The position numbers and the translations under genes are program-made. Positions 16,694 to 25,998 of a DNA stretch of 55,833 nt are shown here, one piece after another. This DNA comes from a virus. How positions within the stretch are numbered: the stretch's first letter is position 1; each line of letters opens with the position of its first letter. The stretch lies in the IMG/VR virus record IMGVR_UViG_3300021371_000019, positions 1 to 55,833 of that record; one strand, given 5' to 3'. The notes under the pieces were generated by a model. That model was not told the DNA's origin. It saw only the letters and a list, made by a program, of their open reading frames with translations, and did not search any database.

Positions 16694-18439
16694 ATGGCAG
16701 GATCAGGATACTCACGACAGTCGGTAGCTAGTATTGTACCTACAGCCGTTGTACGTGCTGCCCCAATCAATGCAGAGTATGATAAACTACGAGATGCGTT
16801 TACTCAAAGCGACACAGGTACAACAGGTCATAGGCATGATGGTTCCTCTGATGAAGGTTCCTATGTCCCGTTTATTGCTGACTTAGATAAAAAGAATTAC
16901 TTTACCGTAGATCAGACCAATAATCTTTTTGGTTTATTTGTTGAGGTAGGTGGTTCTGCAGTAGAACAATTACGTTTTCAAGACGGTGTTATAGTTCCCG
17001 TTACAGATAATGACATTGACCTTGGTACATCTAGCTTAGAGTTTAAAGACTTATACTTAGATGGTACAGCTACTGTTGACACTCTTCAAGTTGATGAGAA
17101 TGGTACAGTCACAGGAAACTTTACGGTTAATGGTAATACAGTACTTGGTAATGCTACAAGTGATACTGTAACATATACAGCTAGAGCAGCCTCTGATTTT
17201 ATACCTAGTGCAGATGGTACGTATGATCTTGGTTCTTCAACTAACGAATGGCAAAACTTGCATATTGATGGCACAGCTACCATTGATACATTACAAGTAG
17301 ATGAAAATGGTGCAGTCACAGGTAACTTATCTGTAGGCGGCAACATGAGCACTACAGGTACAAATGCAATAGGTGGTACTTTAGCTGTAACAGGTGCAAC
17401 TACACTGAATAGTACACTAGGTGTTACGGGTGCAGCTACTCTTAGTTCTACTTTAGCAGTTACTGGTACATCTGTTTTTACAGGTACTGTGACTGCTAAT
17501 GGTGGTGTAATAGGAAACCTTACAGGTAACGTAACTTCTTCTGGTACATCTACTTTTGCTGACATTGATATGTCTGGCACTATTGATATGGGCAGTAATA
17601 AGATTACATCTGTAACTGATCCAACATCTGCACAAGATGCTGCAACAAAAGCGTATGTAGATTCTGAAGTTGCAGGTCTTATAGACTCAGCACCGGGAGC
17701 ACTAGACACTCTTAATGAATTAGCTGCAGCTATTGGTGATGATGCTAACTTTAGCACTACTATAACTAACAGTATTGCAACTAAGTTACCACTAGCAGGT
17801 GGCACTATGACAGGTGCTATAGCTATGGGCAACAGTAAGATTACTGGTCTTGCTACACCTACTGCCTCTACAGATGCAGCGACAAAAGGCTACATTGATA
17901 GTACCTTTAGTGCAACTGCCGCTGCTGAAGCTAGTGCTACGGCTGCTGCCGCCTCTGCTACTTCTGCCGCTAGTTCATATGATCAGTTTGATGATCGTTA
18001 CTTAGGCTCTAAATCTAGTGACCCTACAGTAGACAATGATGGTAATGCACTGCTAACAGGTGCTTTATACTATAACACTACAGCAGAACAGATAAAAGTA
18101 TATACAGGCAGTGTCTGGAAGAATGCAGGTTCTACAGTAAATGGAACTTCTTCACGTACTGTAGCTACTGCTACATCTAATCAAACCTCATTTAGTGTTA
18201 CCTATGATGTAGGTTTTGTTGATGTATATTTAAATGGTGTTAAACTTTTAGCTGGTACGGACTTTACAGCTACTAACGGAACTGCTATAATATTATCGTC
18301 AGGTGCTACTGCAGGAGACATTGTAGATATCGTTGCGTATGGTGCTTTTGAACTTGCCAATCATTATACACAAACACAGAGTGATGCACGTTATGCGTCA
18401 ATAGATGACCCAATTGCTATGGCTATTGCATTAGGATAA
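16694..18439 (+). CDS. Tail fibre protein with N-terminal virion-attachment region
   Basis: 581 residues. The N-terminus resembles tail-attached fibre heads of marine podoviruses (RAAPINAEYDKLRDAF, GHRHDGSSDEG). Two copies of a DLYLDGTAT/NLHIDGTAT-DTLQVDENG repeat follow. Short beta repeats (TLAVTGATTLNSTLGVTGA) are typical of fibre shafts. AATKAYVDSEVAG and AATKGYIDSTF mark helical breaks, and a coiled coil of Ala/Ser (about 407-430) precedes the C-terminal domain. It probably connects the tail to the receptor-binding cassettes that follow. Confidence 0.8.
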   Translation: MAGSGYSRQSVASIVPTAVVRAAPINAEYDKLRDAFTQSDTGTTGHRHDGSSDEGSYVPFIADLDKKNYFTVDQTNNLFGLFVEVGGSAVEQLRFQDGVIVPVTDNDIDLGTSSLEFKDLYLDGTATVDTLQVDENGTVTGNFTVNGNTVLGNATSDTVTYTARAASDFIPSADGTYDLGSSTNEWQNLHIDGTATIDTLQVDENGAVTGNLSVGGNMSTTGTNAIGGTLAVTGATTLNSTLGVTGAATLSSTLAVTGTSVFTGTVTANGGVIGNLTGNVTSSGTSTFADIDMSGTIDMGSNKITSVTDPTSAQDAATKAYVDSEVAGLIDSAPGALDTLNELAAAIGDDANFSTTITNSIATKLPLAGGTMTGAIAMGNSKITGLATPTASTDAATKGYIDSTFSATAAAEASATAAAASATSAASSYDQFDDRYLGSKSSDPTVDNDGNALLTGALYYNTTAEQIKVYTGSVWKNAGSTVNGTSSRTVATATSNQTSFSVTYDVGFVDVYLNGVKLLAGTDFTATNGTAIILSSGATAGDIVDIVAYGAFELANHYTQTQSDARYASIDDPIAMAIALG

Positions 18440-18449
18440 GGAAACAAAC

Positions 18450-18782
18450 ATGGCTAATACATTTAAAAATGCAGTTAGTTCAGCAATAGGCACTAGCCAA
18501 ACAAGTGTCTATACTGTACCTTCTGCTACTACCTCTACAGTTATTGGATTAACTGTATCAAACATAACAGGATCGGATATAACAGTTGATGTTGTTGTTA
18601 CTGACACGAGTGCCAGTGCAAGTGTCCACATAATTAAAGGAGCTACAGTGCCTGTTGGCGGTGCGGTTGTTCCAATAGGCGGTGATCAAAAGGTTGTGCT
18701 AGAAGCAACAGATATACTTAAAGTTACAAGTAGTGCTTCATCAAGTGCAGATGCCCTTGTATCCGTACTAGAACAGACATAA
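18450..18782 (+). CDS. Small beta-rich tail-associated protein
   Basis: 110 residues, Val/Thr/Ser-rich, made of short beta strands (TVIGLTVSNITGSDITVDV, VPVGGAVVPIGGDQKVVLE). The pattern matches small accessory virion proteins in fibre operons and is stylistically like the 2351-2716 protein. Ribosome site AAGGA. No defined function. Confidence 0.6.
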   Translation: MANTFKNAVSSAIGTSQTSVYTVPSATTSTVIGLTVSNITGSDITVDVVVTDTSASASVHIIKGATVPVGGAVVPIGGDQKVVLEATDILKVTSSASSSADALVSVLEQT

Positions 18783-18794
18783 GGAGAGACACAG

Positions 18795-19607
18795 ATGCCC
18801 TACATTGGTAATCAACCTGCACCCACTAATGTTGGTAGTGCTAATATTACAGATGGTTCTATAGTTAATGCTGACGTTAATGCTAGTGCCGCTATTGACG
18901 TTAGTAAACTTAGTGGTGCCGCACCGTTAGCTAGTCCTACATTTACAGGTACAGCAACTGCACCTACAGTAAATGCAAGTACTGCACTACAGATTGGTGG
19001 TGTTGCTATTACATCTACTGCAGCAGAGTTAAATATACTTGACGGAGTGACTTCTACTGCCGCTGAACTTAATATCTTAGACGGTGTTACATCTACAGCA
19101 GCAGAATTAAACATACTTGATGGAGTAACTTCAACGGCTGCAGAGCTAAACAAGCTAGATGGTTATACAGGAGCAGTTGCTGATCTCAATAGAACAGACG
19201 TAACTACAGAAGGCTTATCCCAAGCAAGTAAAGTTGTAACTGCAGACAGCAATGGAGTTGTTTCATTTGACAACGGTACTACTGAAGAAAGTACTGCCAT
19301 TACATCTAGTTCAAATGCAGCTACAATTAACCTGCGTGATGGTAATGTGTTTACTCACACACTATCCGAAAATGTAACATACACATTCAGTAACCCTGCA
19401 GCATCAGGCAGAGCCTCTGCGTTTATCTTAAAGGTAACGCAGGATAGTTCAGCAAGAACTATTACATGGCCCTCAAGTGTTGACTGGGCCGCTGCTACCG
19501 CACCAACAATAACTGCTACTAATGCAGGTGTAGACGTATTTGGTTTTATGACGGTTGACGGTGGTACAACCTATTACGGATTTACGCTTGGACAAGCACT
19601 GGGGTAA
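18795..19607 (+). CDS. Fibre shaft protein A of cassette 1 (AELNILDGV repeats)
   Basis: 270 residues. Consecutive 13-residue TSTAAELNILDGV units lie near residues 73-125; these heptad-like repeats are typical of trimeric phage fibre shafts. The C-terminal domain of about 140 residues (GAVADLNRTDVTTEG to the end) is nearly the same as in the 22144-23304 protein. AAGGAGA precedes the ATG. It is coupled in order with the large fibre at 19614, suggesting the two form one receptor-binding unit. Confidence 0.75.
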   Translation: MPYIGNQPAPTNVGSANITDGSIVNADVNASAAIDVSKLSGAAPLASPTFTGTATAPTVNASTALQIGGVAITSTAAELNILDGVTSTAAELNILDGVTSTAAELNILDGVTSTAAELNKLDGYTGAVADLNRTDVTTEGLSQASKVVTADSNGVVSFDNGTTEESTAITSSSNAATINLRDGNVFTHTLSENVTYTFSNPAASGRASAFILKVTQDSSARTITWPSSVDWAAATAPTITATNAGVDVFGFMTVDGGTTYYGFTLGQALG

Positions 19608-19613
19608 TAAACT

Positions 19614-21608
19614 ATGACTGCTAGTAAAATTGTATTAAATGCTGCATCAGGTGCTGGTGGTGCTGCTCTGAACGTAGAGGATGTGTTCAGCACTTATTTG
19701 TATTCAGCTAATAACGCTGGTTTAACCATCACCAACGGCATTGACCTTGCTGGTGAAGGTGGTTTGGTCTGGGGTAAAAGCCGTAGTGCAACCCAAAACC
19801 ACCGGCTTTATGATACGGAAGGCAACGGCCTTTACTCAAACCTTACTAATGGTTCCTTTGGCTCTTCTGGTCGTTTCACTGCTAATAGCGATGGTTTTGA
19901 TTTAACAGCAAGTTCAGGAATTGTAGGGGGAAGTGGTTTTGGAGGCCCTGACTACGCCTCTTGGACATTCCGCAAAGCCGAAAAGTTCTTTGATGTAGTA
20001 ACTTATACTGGGAATGGCGCATCATCTCGTGCTATTAGTCATAACCTAAATTCTACCCCGGGTATGATTATTATCAAACAGACTAGTTCTAATGGTGAAA
20101 ACTGGATTGTTTGGCACAGAAGTATAAGCAATGTATCTAACGGTGAGATTATTTACTTAAATGCTTCAGATAGTGAAAGTGGTATGAATGGCAAGTTTGA
20201 TGGGGCTAATCTGCCTACCTCTACTACCTTTACTATAGAGCAAGACAACTCAGTAAATGCTTCTAATGCAACCTACGTTGCTTACCTATTCGCCCACAAT
20301 AATAATGACGGGGAGTTCGGGCCTGATGCTGACCAAGATATTATCAAGTGTGGTAGCTATACTGGTAATGGTTCTGCTACTGGGCCAAGTGTCAGTCTTG
20401 GGTTTGAACCTCAGTGGGTAATGATTAAAAAAACAAACGCATCAGGTAACTGGCAACTTTTTGATATTATGCGAGGTATGGTTGTTGATGGATCTGATAA
20501 GAGAATCGTACCAAACAGCAATAGTGCAGAGGATAGTATTCAGTCTTTAAGCCCTACTGCAACAGGTTTTAATATTAACACTACAAGCGGAAACCTTAAC
20601 AGTAACAACAGTAATTACATCTACATGGCCATTCGCCGCCCTACTGCTGTGCCTGAGAGTGGGACTGAGGTGTTTAAAACATATGATTTAACATCGGCAA
20701 GTTTGAACACTCAAGTATCTACATCCTTTCCCCCTGATATGTCTTTGCATCTATCTAATGATGGTAATAAATTAACTGTAAATAGACTTACAGGTGGAAT
20801 ACACGCAAATAGCTCTAATAATTCTCCACGTAATTGGCTTCAACTTTATGGTAATGACGCAGAAGACACTGGCAATTACGGTTTGTATTATAACTTTAAC
20901 AGTACTAGCTTTAAAGTAAGTAATAATGGATATTCAGGCCAGAGTGATTCACCCTATGCTTATATGTGGAAACGTGCGCCTAAATATTTTGATCTTGTTG
21001 CTTACTCAGGAAACTCAACAGCAGGGCGTACTGTAAGCCATAACCTTGGTGTTGCACCAGAAATGTTTTGGATAAAAAATAGAACTCATAATGGAGAAGA
21101 TTGGATTGTATACCATAAAGATATTGGTAATGGAAAGTATTTGATTCTACAGGATATTTATGGAGAAACGACAGATACTTCTAACGCCCGTCTTCACGGT
21201 ACAAATCCGACTGCAACAAACTTTACTTTAGGTAGTAATGTTCAAGTTAATGCTAGTGGTGATGATTATATAGCCTACCTATTCGCAACCCTTGATGGCA
21301 TATCCAAGGTTGGTTCCTATACTGGGAATGGCTCAAACCAGACTATTAACTGCGGCTTTAGCAGTGGCGCAAGATGGATTCTTATTAAGCGTACAGACAG
21401 CACAGTGAGTACAGGTAATTGGTATGTCTGGGATACTGAACGTGGTATTGTCGCAGGAGATGAGCAGCACACTGTTATGAATACAGTCACAGGTAAGGGC
21501 ACTGATGATAGCGTTGACCCTGCAAACAGTGGCTTCATTGTCAATCAGATAAGTGCTACGAACATTAACGTATCAAGCGCAGAGTACATTTTCTACGCAA
21601 TCGCATAA
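19614..21608 (+). CDS. Large receptor-binding-type fibre protein, cassette 1
   Basis: 664 residues with two internal copies of a domain that begins FFDVVTYTGNG or YFDLVAYSGNS, continues with HNL...PGMIIIK / PEMFWIK and W-VWH / W-VYH, and ends with YVAYLFA / YIAYLFA. I believe this is the domain called DUF7483, common in marine phage fibres. It is the paralogue of the 23308-25233 protein. Likely function is binding host surface structures. Confidence 0.75.
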   Translation: MTASKIVLNAASGAGGAALNVEDVFSTYLYSANNAGLTITNGIDLAGEGGLVWGKSRSATQNHRLYDTEGNGLYSNLTNGSFGSSGRFTANSDGFDLTASSGIVGGSGFGGPDYASWTFRKAEKFFDVVTYTGNGASSRAISHNLNSTPGMIIIKQTSSNGENWIVWHRSISNVSNGEIIYLNASDSESGMNGKFDGANLPTSTTFTIEQDNSVNASNATYVAYLFAHNNNDGEFGPDADQDIIKCGSYTGNGSATGPSVSLGFEPQWVMIKKTNASGNWQLFDIMRGMVVDGSDKRIVPNSNSAEDSIQSLSPTATGFNINTTSGNLNSNNSNYIYMAIRRPTAVPESGTEVFKTYDLTSASLNTQVSTSFPPDMSLHLSNDGNKLTVNRLTGGIHANSSNNSPRNWLQLYGNDAEDTGNYGLYYNFNSTSFKVSNNGYSGQSDSPYAYMWKRAPKYFDLVAYSGNSTAGRTVSHNLGVAPEMFWIKNRTHNGEDWIVYHKDIGNGKYLILQDIYGETTDTSNARLHGTNPTATNFTLGSNVQVNASGDDYIAYLFATLDGISKVGSYTGNGSNQTINCGFSSGARWILIKRTDSTVSTGNWYVWDTERGIVAGDEQHTVMNTVTGKGTDDSVDPANSGFIVNQISATNINVSSAEYIFYAIA

Positions 21609-21635
21609 TCAAACTCAGACGAAAGGATCAATCAA

Positions 21636-22133
21636 ATGAGTGAATACAGAAACAGAACAACAGGTGAAGTAAAAACACAAGGGCAATGGCGAGCAGCTAA
21701 CCCCAACATGTCTTTACCTAAAGTGTGGAACAGTAATGTACTAGATGCACTTAATATAGATGCAGTGCTACGTAGTCCTGCTGCTACCACTACAGCATAT
21801 CAAACATCTGTACGTGATGGTGTTGAGCAGGACAGTAATGGTAACTGGGTAGAAAAGTATGTTGCTCGTGACATGTTTGCTGACACTACAGAAGACGGTG
21901 TTACAACCACCAAAGCAGAACATGAAGCTGCATATCAAGCTACACTAGATGCCAGCACTGCTAAAGGACATCGTAACACAAGAGCTAGTTTACTAGCTGA
22001 GACAGACTTCTATGCTCTGTCAGATGTAACAATGGCAGATGCTATGACAGCATATCGTCAGGCTCTACGTGATCTACCATCACACAGCAATTGGCCTGAT
22101 CTTGAAGACAGTGATTGGCCTACAAAACCGTAA
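21636..22133 (+). CDS. Tail fibre assembly chaperone-like protein
   Basis: 165 residues. The C-terminal pattern (RASLLAETDFYALSDVTMAD, AYRQALRDLP, WPDLEDSDWPTKP) matches the phage tail assembly chaperone family that often ends fibre cassettes. The N-terminus has R-N-TGEVKTQGQWRAANPNMS. It sits between the two fibre cassettes and probably helps fold or trimerise one or both. Ribosome site AAGGA. Confidence 0.75.
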   Translation: MSEYRNRTTGEVKTQGQWRAANPNMSLPKVWNSNVLDALNIDAVLRSPAATTTAYQTSVRDGVEQDSNGNWVEKYVARDMFADTTEDGVTTTKAEHEAAYQATLDASTAKGHRNTRASLLAETDFYALSDVTMADAMTAYRQALRDLPSHSNWPDLEDSDWPTKP

Positions 22134-22143
22134 GGATTAACAG

Positions 22144-23304
22144 ATGAGTAAAGCAAGAGATTTAGCCAACTTGATGTCAACTGGCAATGAGTTGGCAGAT
22201 GGAAACATTAGTGTTGCTGAAATAAATGACTTAACAGCTACGGCTGCTGAGTTAAATATTATGGATGGTGTTACTGCTACTGCTGCAGAGTTAAACTTTG
22301 TTGATGGTGTTACATCTAATGTTCAAACACAGGTAGATGCCAAACAACCATATGCCACAATTGCAGTTACTGTAGTTGACTCTGGTGGCAACAAGTATGC
22401 ACTTGATGGTACTGTACAACAGCTTGCTTTACTTACTCCTTCTGTAACATATAGGTTTGATCAGTCTGACTCTTCTAACTCAGGACATCCATTACTATTT
22501 AGTACAACTTCAAATGGTACACATGGTGGTGGTAGTGCATTTACTACAGGTGTTACTTCAGTAGGAACAGCAGGTAGTGCAGGTGCTTATACACAGATCA
22601 AGCTAGAACAAGATACGCCAAGTCCTTTGTATTACTACTGTGTAAATCATTCTGGTATGGGTGGTGAAGCAAACAAGACAATCTCTAAACTGTCAGACTT
22701 GGGTGTTACTTCTACTTCTACTGAGTTAAACATATTAGATGGAGTTACCTCAACTGCAGCAGAGTTGAATATTTTAGATGGTGTTACTTCAACCACAGCA
22801 GAACTGAACATCCTTGACGGTGTTACAAGTACTACGGCAGAGTTAAATAAGTTAGATGGCTTTACAGGTGCAGTAGCAGACCTTAACAGAACTGATGTAA
22901 CTACTGAGGGAACAACAGAGGCTAGTAAAGTTGTAACTGCAGATAGTAATGGTGTTGTAACATTTGATAATGGTAAGATAGAAGAGAGCACTGCAGTTAC
23001 ATCTTCAAGTAATGCAGCCACAATTAACCTACGTAACGGTGATAACTTTACCCATACGTTAAGTGAGAATGTGACATACACATTTAGTAATCCTGCAGCT
23101 TCTGGTAAGGTATCTGCATTTACACTTAAAGTAATACAAGATTCTTCTGCAAGGACAATTACGTGGCCCTCTAGTGTGGATTGGGCAGCAGCTACTGCTC
23201 CAACAATAACTGCCACTTCAGGTGGTGTTGATGTGTTTGTATTTACAACATATGATGGTGGAACTACATATTATGGATTTACTGCTGGTCAGGCAATGGG
23301 CTAA
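22144..23304 (+). CDS. Fibre shaft protein B of cassette 2 (paralogue of 18795-19607)
   Basis: 386 residues. It has the same AELNILDGV-type repeats (two near the N-terminus, four near residues 190-240) and the same C-terminal domain of about 140 residues as the cassette 1 shaft. An extra domain of about 115 residues between the two repeat blocks (about 65-180) contains YRFDQSDSSNSGHPL and YYYCVNHSGMGG, a copper/cupredoxin-like spacing that I note without assigning function. The nucleotide repeats are more diverged than the protein repeats. Confidence 0.75.
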   Translation: MSKARDLANLMSTGNELADGNISVAEINDLTATAAELNIMDGVTATAAELNFVDGVTSNVQTQVDAKQPYATIAVTVVDSGGNKYALDGTVQQLALLTPSVTYRFDQSDSSNSGHPLLFSTTSNGTHGGGSAFTTGVTSVGTAGSAGAYTQIKLEQDTPSPLYYYCVNHSGMGGEANKTISKLSDLGVTSTSTELNILDGVTSTAAELNILDGVTSTTAELNILDGVTSTTAELNKLDGFTGAVADLNRTDVTTEGTTEASKVVTADSNGVVTFDNGKIEESTAVTSSSNAATINLRNGDNFTHTLSENVTYTFSNPAASGKVSAFTLKVIQDSSARTITWPSSVDWAAATAPTITATSGGVDVFVFTTYDGGTTYYGFTAGQAMG

Positions 23305-23307
23305 TAC

Positions 23308-25233
23308 ATGAGTACAGCTAATAAATATATGCAATCTGCATCAGGTGTTGGTGGTGCTGGCCTTAATGTAGAAGAAGTGTTCAGCACTAATCTTTACACA
23401 GGAAATAACAGTGCTTTAACTGTTAATACAGGTCTGGATCAGAACACTGAGGGTGGAATGCTCTGGGTAAAAAGCAGAAGCACTGGCTCAACAAATCATG
23501 GGATTTGGGATACTGAAAGAACAAATGGTTATTATCTTCCTGTTAATTCCTCTGATAACGGAGGGAATATTTCAGCAGCAAGTGGCACTAATCCTTTTCT
23601 TAGAGATGGTAGCTTTAGGTGGAACGCAGGGCATGGTTGGTTTAATCAAAGTGGAGATTATGTAGCTTGGGCATTTCGTAAAGCCCCTAAGTTTTTTGAT
23701 GTGGTGACTTATACTGGAACGGGTTCCAACCTTACCATAAACCATAACTTAGGCTCAGTCCCGGGCTGTATAATTATTAAGTGTACCAGTGCTGTAAAGT
23801 CTTGGGTAGTTTACCATAGAGGTGTCAACGGCGGTGTTAACCCAGAGGATTATGCACTATTCTTAAATACTACCGATGCGCAAAACGATAATCTATACTT
23901 TCAAGACACGGCCCCAACAAGCACTCAGTTCTTCTTAGGGGATAGCGCAGCAAATGAAAACGGACAAACACACGTTGCCTACCTATTCGCCCACAATGAT
24001 GGTGACGGTGAGTTTGGGCCTGATGGCGATGCTGATATTATTAAGTGTGGTGTTGCTACAATTAGTGGGGATACAACAGTTGATCTTGGGTTTGAGCCTC
24101 AGTGGGTTTTATATAAAAATGCTTCTGGTAACAGTAATTGGACAATTATAGATTCAATGAGAGGTTTTACAGCAGATGGGGCAATCTCTGCTTTGTACCC
24201 TAATACTTCTGGTGCTGAATCAGCAGGGTCAGGCTATGAGAAATTAACATCTACTGGTTTTGTACTCCAAAATTATACTAATGGTCATAATTATGTTTAC
24301 GTAGCCATACGCCGTGGTACTGCTGTGCCTGAGAGTGCGACTGAGGTGTTTGCGGTTTCAGATAGAAAAAATGAGATACCAAGTTTTCCAAGTGGCTTTC
24401 CTGTAGACTTTCTTATAGGCCCACGAACAATAAACGGTGCTGATAACAATGAAGTTAAGACTAGGTTAACCTCAGGTGGTTATTTAAGAACCAACACCAC
24501 AGGTGCTGAAACTGTTTCTAGCCAAGTAGCAAACTTTGCTCATAACGATGGGTTCTTTAACTTTGATGGGGCAAACGCCAATCAATATGCTTGGATGTGG
24601 AAACGTGCGCCGGGCTTTTTCGATGTCGTTGCTTACACGGGTACGAATGTTGCTGGTTTAACCATAAATCACAACCTTGGCGTTGTACCAGAAATGATAT
24701 GGGTAAAGAATAGAAGTGCATCAGAATACTGGGCAGTATATCATAAAGACTTAAATGGTGGCACAAACCCTTCTCATTACTTCTTAAAGCTAAATGATAC
24801 GAATGCTGAAACAGACTACAATGAGATATGGAATGACACTGAGCCGACAGATACTCAATTTACGGTTGGGCAGCAAGGTGTTGTAAATGGGTTTGAGAAG
24901 AACCAAATAGCCTACCTCTTCGCAAGCCTCCCCGGTATATCCAAGGTGGGGAGCTACACTGGTAACGGTTCTACGTTAAACATTGACTGTGGCTTTACGT
25001 CAGGTGCTAGGTTTGTGCTGATTAAGGCTGTGAGTACTTCTGGGTCGTGGTATGTACTAGATACTGCAAGAGGTATTGTTGCAGGTAATGACCCTGTTTT
25101 AAGCCTAAACACCACTGACGCAGAAGAAGCGTATGATGACTTGATAGACCCTTATTCAGCAGGGTTTACTTTAAACGGTGTTGGCATGGTGAATGCAAAC
25201 ACTGTTGACTACATCTTCTACGCAATAGCATAA
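23308..25233 (+). CDS. Large receptor-binding-type fibre protein, cassette 2 (paralogue of 19614-21608)
   Basis: 641 residues with the same two-domain plan as the first large fibre: FFDVVTYTGTG, INHNLGSVPG, W-VYHRG, then FFDVVAYTGTN, INHNLGVVPEMIWVK and W-VYHKD. N-termini are similar (GVGGAGLNVEEVFST against GAGGAALNVEDVFST) while the segments between conserved strands differ. This is what is expected of alternative host-recognition proteins from an old duplication. Confidence 0.75.
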   Translation: MSTANKYMQSASGVGGAGLNVEEVFSTNLYTGNNSALTVNTGLDQNTEGGMLWVKSRSTGSTNHGIWDTERTNGYYLPVNSSDNGGNISAASGTNPFLRDGSFRWNAGHGWFNQSGDYVAWAFRKAPKFFDVVTYTGTGSNLTINHNLGSVPGCIIIKCTSAVKSWVVYHRGVNGGVNPEDYALFLNTTDAQNDNLYFQDTAPTSTQFFLGDSAANENGQTHVAYLFAHNDGDGEFGPDGDADIIKCGVATISGDTTVDLGFEPQWVLYKNASGNSNWTIIDSMRGFTADGAISALYPNTSGAESAGSGYEKLTSTGFVLQNYTNGHNYVYVAIRRGTAVPESATEVFAVSDRKNEIPSFPSGFPVDFLIGPRTINGADNNEVKTRLTSGGYLRTNTTGAETVSSQVANFAHNDGFFNFDGANANQYAWMWKRAPGFFDVVAYTGTNVAGLTINHNLGVVPEMIWVKNRSASEYWAVYHKDLNGGTNPSHYFLKLNDTNAETDYNEIWNDTEPTDTQFTVGQQGVVNGFEKNQIAYLFASLPGISKVGSYTGNGSTLNIDCGFTSGARFVLIKAVSTSGSWYVLDTARGIVAGNDPVLSLNTTDAEEAYDDLIDPYSAGFTLNGVGMVNANTVDYIFYAIA

Positions 25234-25247
25234 CAAGGACATAAAGA

Positions 25248-25514
25248 ATGACTGATGATAGCTGGCACTTAAATAAGTCTGTACCAATTACATTAATCTT
25301 TGGGTTAATTGTTCAGGGTGCAGCTATTGTATGGACAGTCTCTATGATGATGTCTGACATTCAAGATAATTCAGAAGAAATTATAGCATTAGAAGAACGT
25401 ATGGGTAGGCTAGAGACATCTGTACATAACCAAGCAGTATCACTTGCCCGTATAGACGAAAACATAAAAGCAATAAGATCATCAGTAGAAAAGATGGCGA
25501 ACAATGACCAATAG
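25248..25514 (+). CDS. Small membrane-anchored coiled-coil protein
   Basis: 88 residues with one transmembrane segment at about 12-33 (VPITLIFGLIVQGAAIVWTV) followed by a coiled coil with regular hydrophobic spacing (EEIIALEERMGRLETSVHNQ). Such proteins are common at the end of tail modules and have been proposed as spanin-like or membrane-associated injection factors. No catalytic motif. AAGGAC ribosome site. Confidence 0.6.
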   Translation: MTDDSWHLNKSVPITLIFGLIVQGAAIVWTVSMMMSDIQDNSEEIIALEERMGRLETSVHNQAVSLARIDENIKAIRSSVEKMANNDQ

Positions 25515-25525
25515 GATTTGCCACA

Positions 25526-25993
25526 ATGATAGAAGTATTAGCTTTAGCAGGTGCAGTTACTAAGATAGCTGGTGCAGTTAGCTCTGCAGTTAAAGCTGGT
25601 AGTGATGTAGCAGACTTACTGCCTCACTTTGGTAAGTTAGCAAAACTAGATAGTGAGATACAGTTAGCTGAAAAGGGTGCACATAAAGGCCCACTAGGTA
25701 GACTGAGTTCATCTGAAGAAGAAGGCTTTGCAATAGCACAAGCTAAGATAAAACATAAAGAGTGCATGGACGAGTTAAGGTCAGCTTGTCAGTTGTATGG
25801 ACCTCCCGGTATGTGGGATTTAGTTGTAAAAGAACAAGCAGCGGCTAGACAAAGGCACAAAGAAGCGTTAGAATTACAAGCAAAGCAAAGAGACAGATTG
25901 TTCTGGGGCTTATCACTAGGACTAGGGGTAGTAATATTCGTAGGTGGTTTAGCAGTAATGATCTGGGGTCTTAACGAAGTAGTAAATGGATAA
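25526..25993 (+). CDS. Conserved phage protein with C-terminal membrane segment
   Basis: 155 residues. A short hydrophobic Ala/Val/Gly N-terminus, a charged helical middle (ARQRHKEALELQAKQRDR) and one transmembrane helix at about 129-150 (LSLGLGVVIFVGGLAVMIWG) are visible. The GPPGMWDLVVKEQAAARQRH segment recurs in marine podoviruses near internal virion proteins. It may be part of the membrane-crossing ejection apparatus or of lysis. Function unproven. Confidence 0.6.
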   Translation: MIEVLALAGAVTKIAGAVSSAVKAGSDVADLLPHFGKLAKLDSEIQLAEKGAHKGPLGRLSSSEEEGFAIAQAKIKHKECMDELRSACQLYGPPGMWDLVVKEQAAARQRHKEALELQAKQRDRLFWGLSLGLGVVIFVGGLAVMIWGLNEVVNG

Positions 25994-25998
25994 ACAAT

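Noticed and set aside
17086-17832. A 248-codon open frame on the minus strand (and a 189-codon one at 22647-23216)
   Set aside because: They lie opposite fibre genes with repetitive Thr/Ala/Gly codons, have Val/Ala/Pro shadow composition and no ribosome site.
19010-19170. Regularly spaced repeats that could be taken for a CRISPR array
   Set aside because: They are in-frame 39-bp units coding for a fibre shaft repeat, without spacers.
22600-22700. Copper-binding cupredoxin in a fibre shaft (Y-Y-Y-C-V-N-H-S-G-M-G-G)
   Set aside because: The C-x4-H and M spacing is suggestive, but the ligand set and fold cannot be confirmed by eye. I mention it only in the gene entry.
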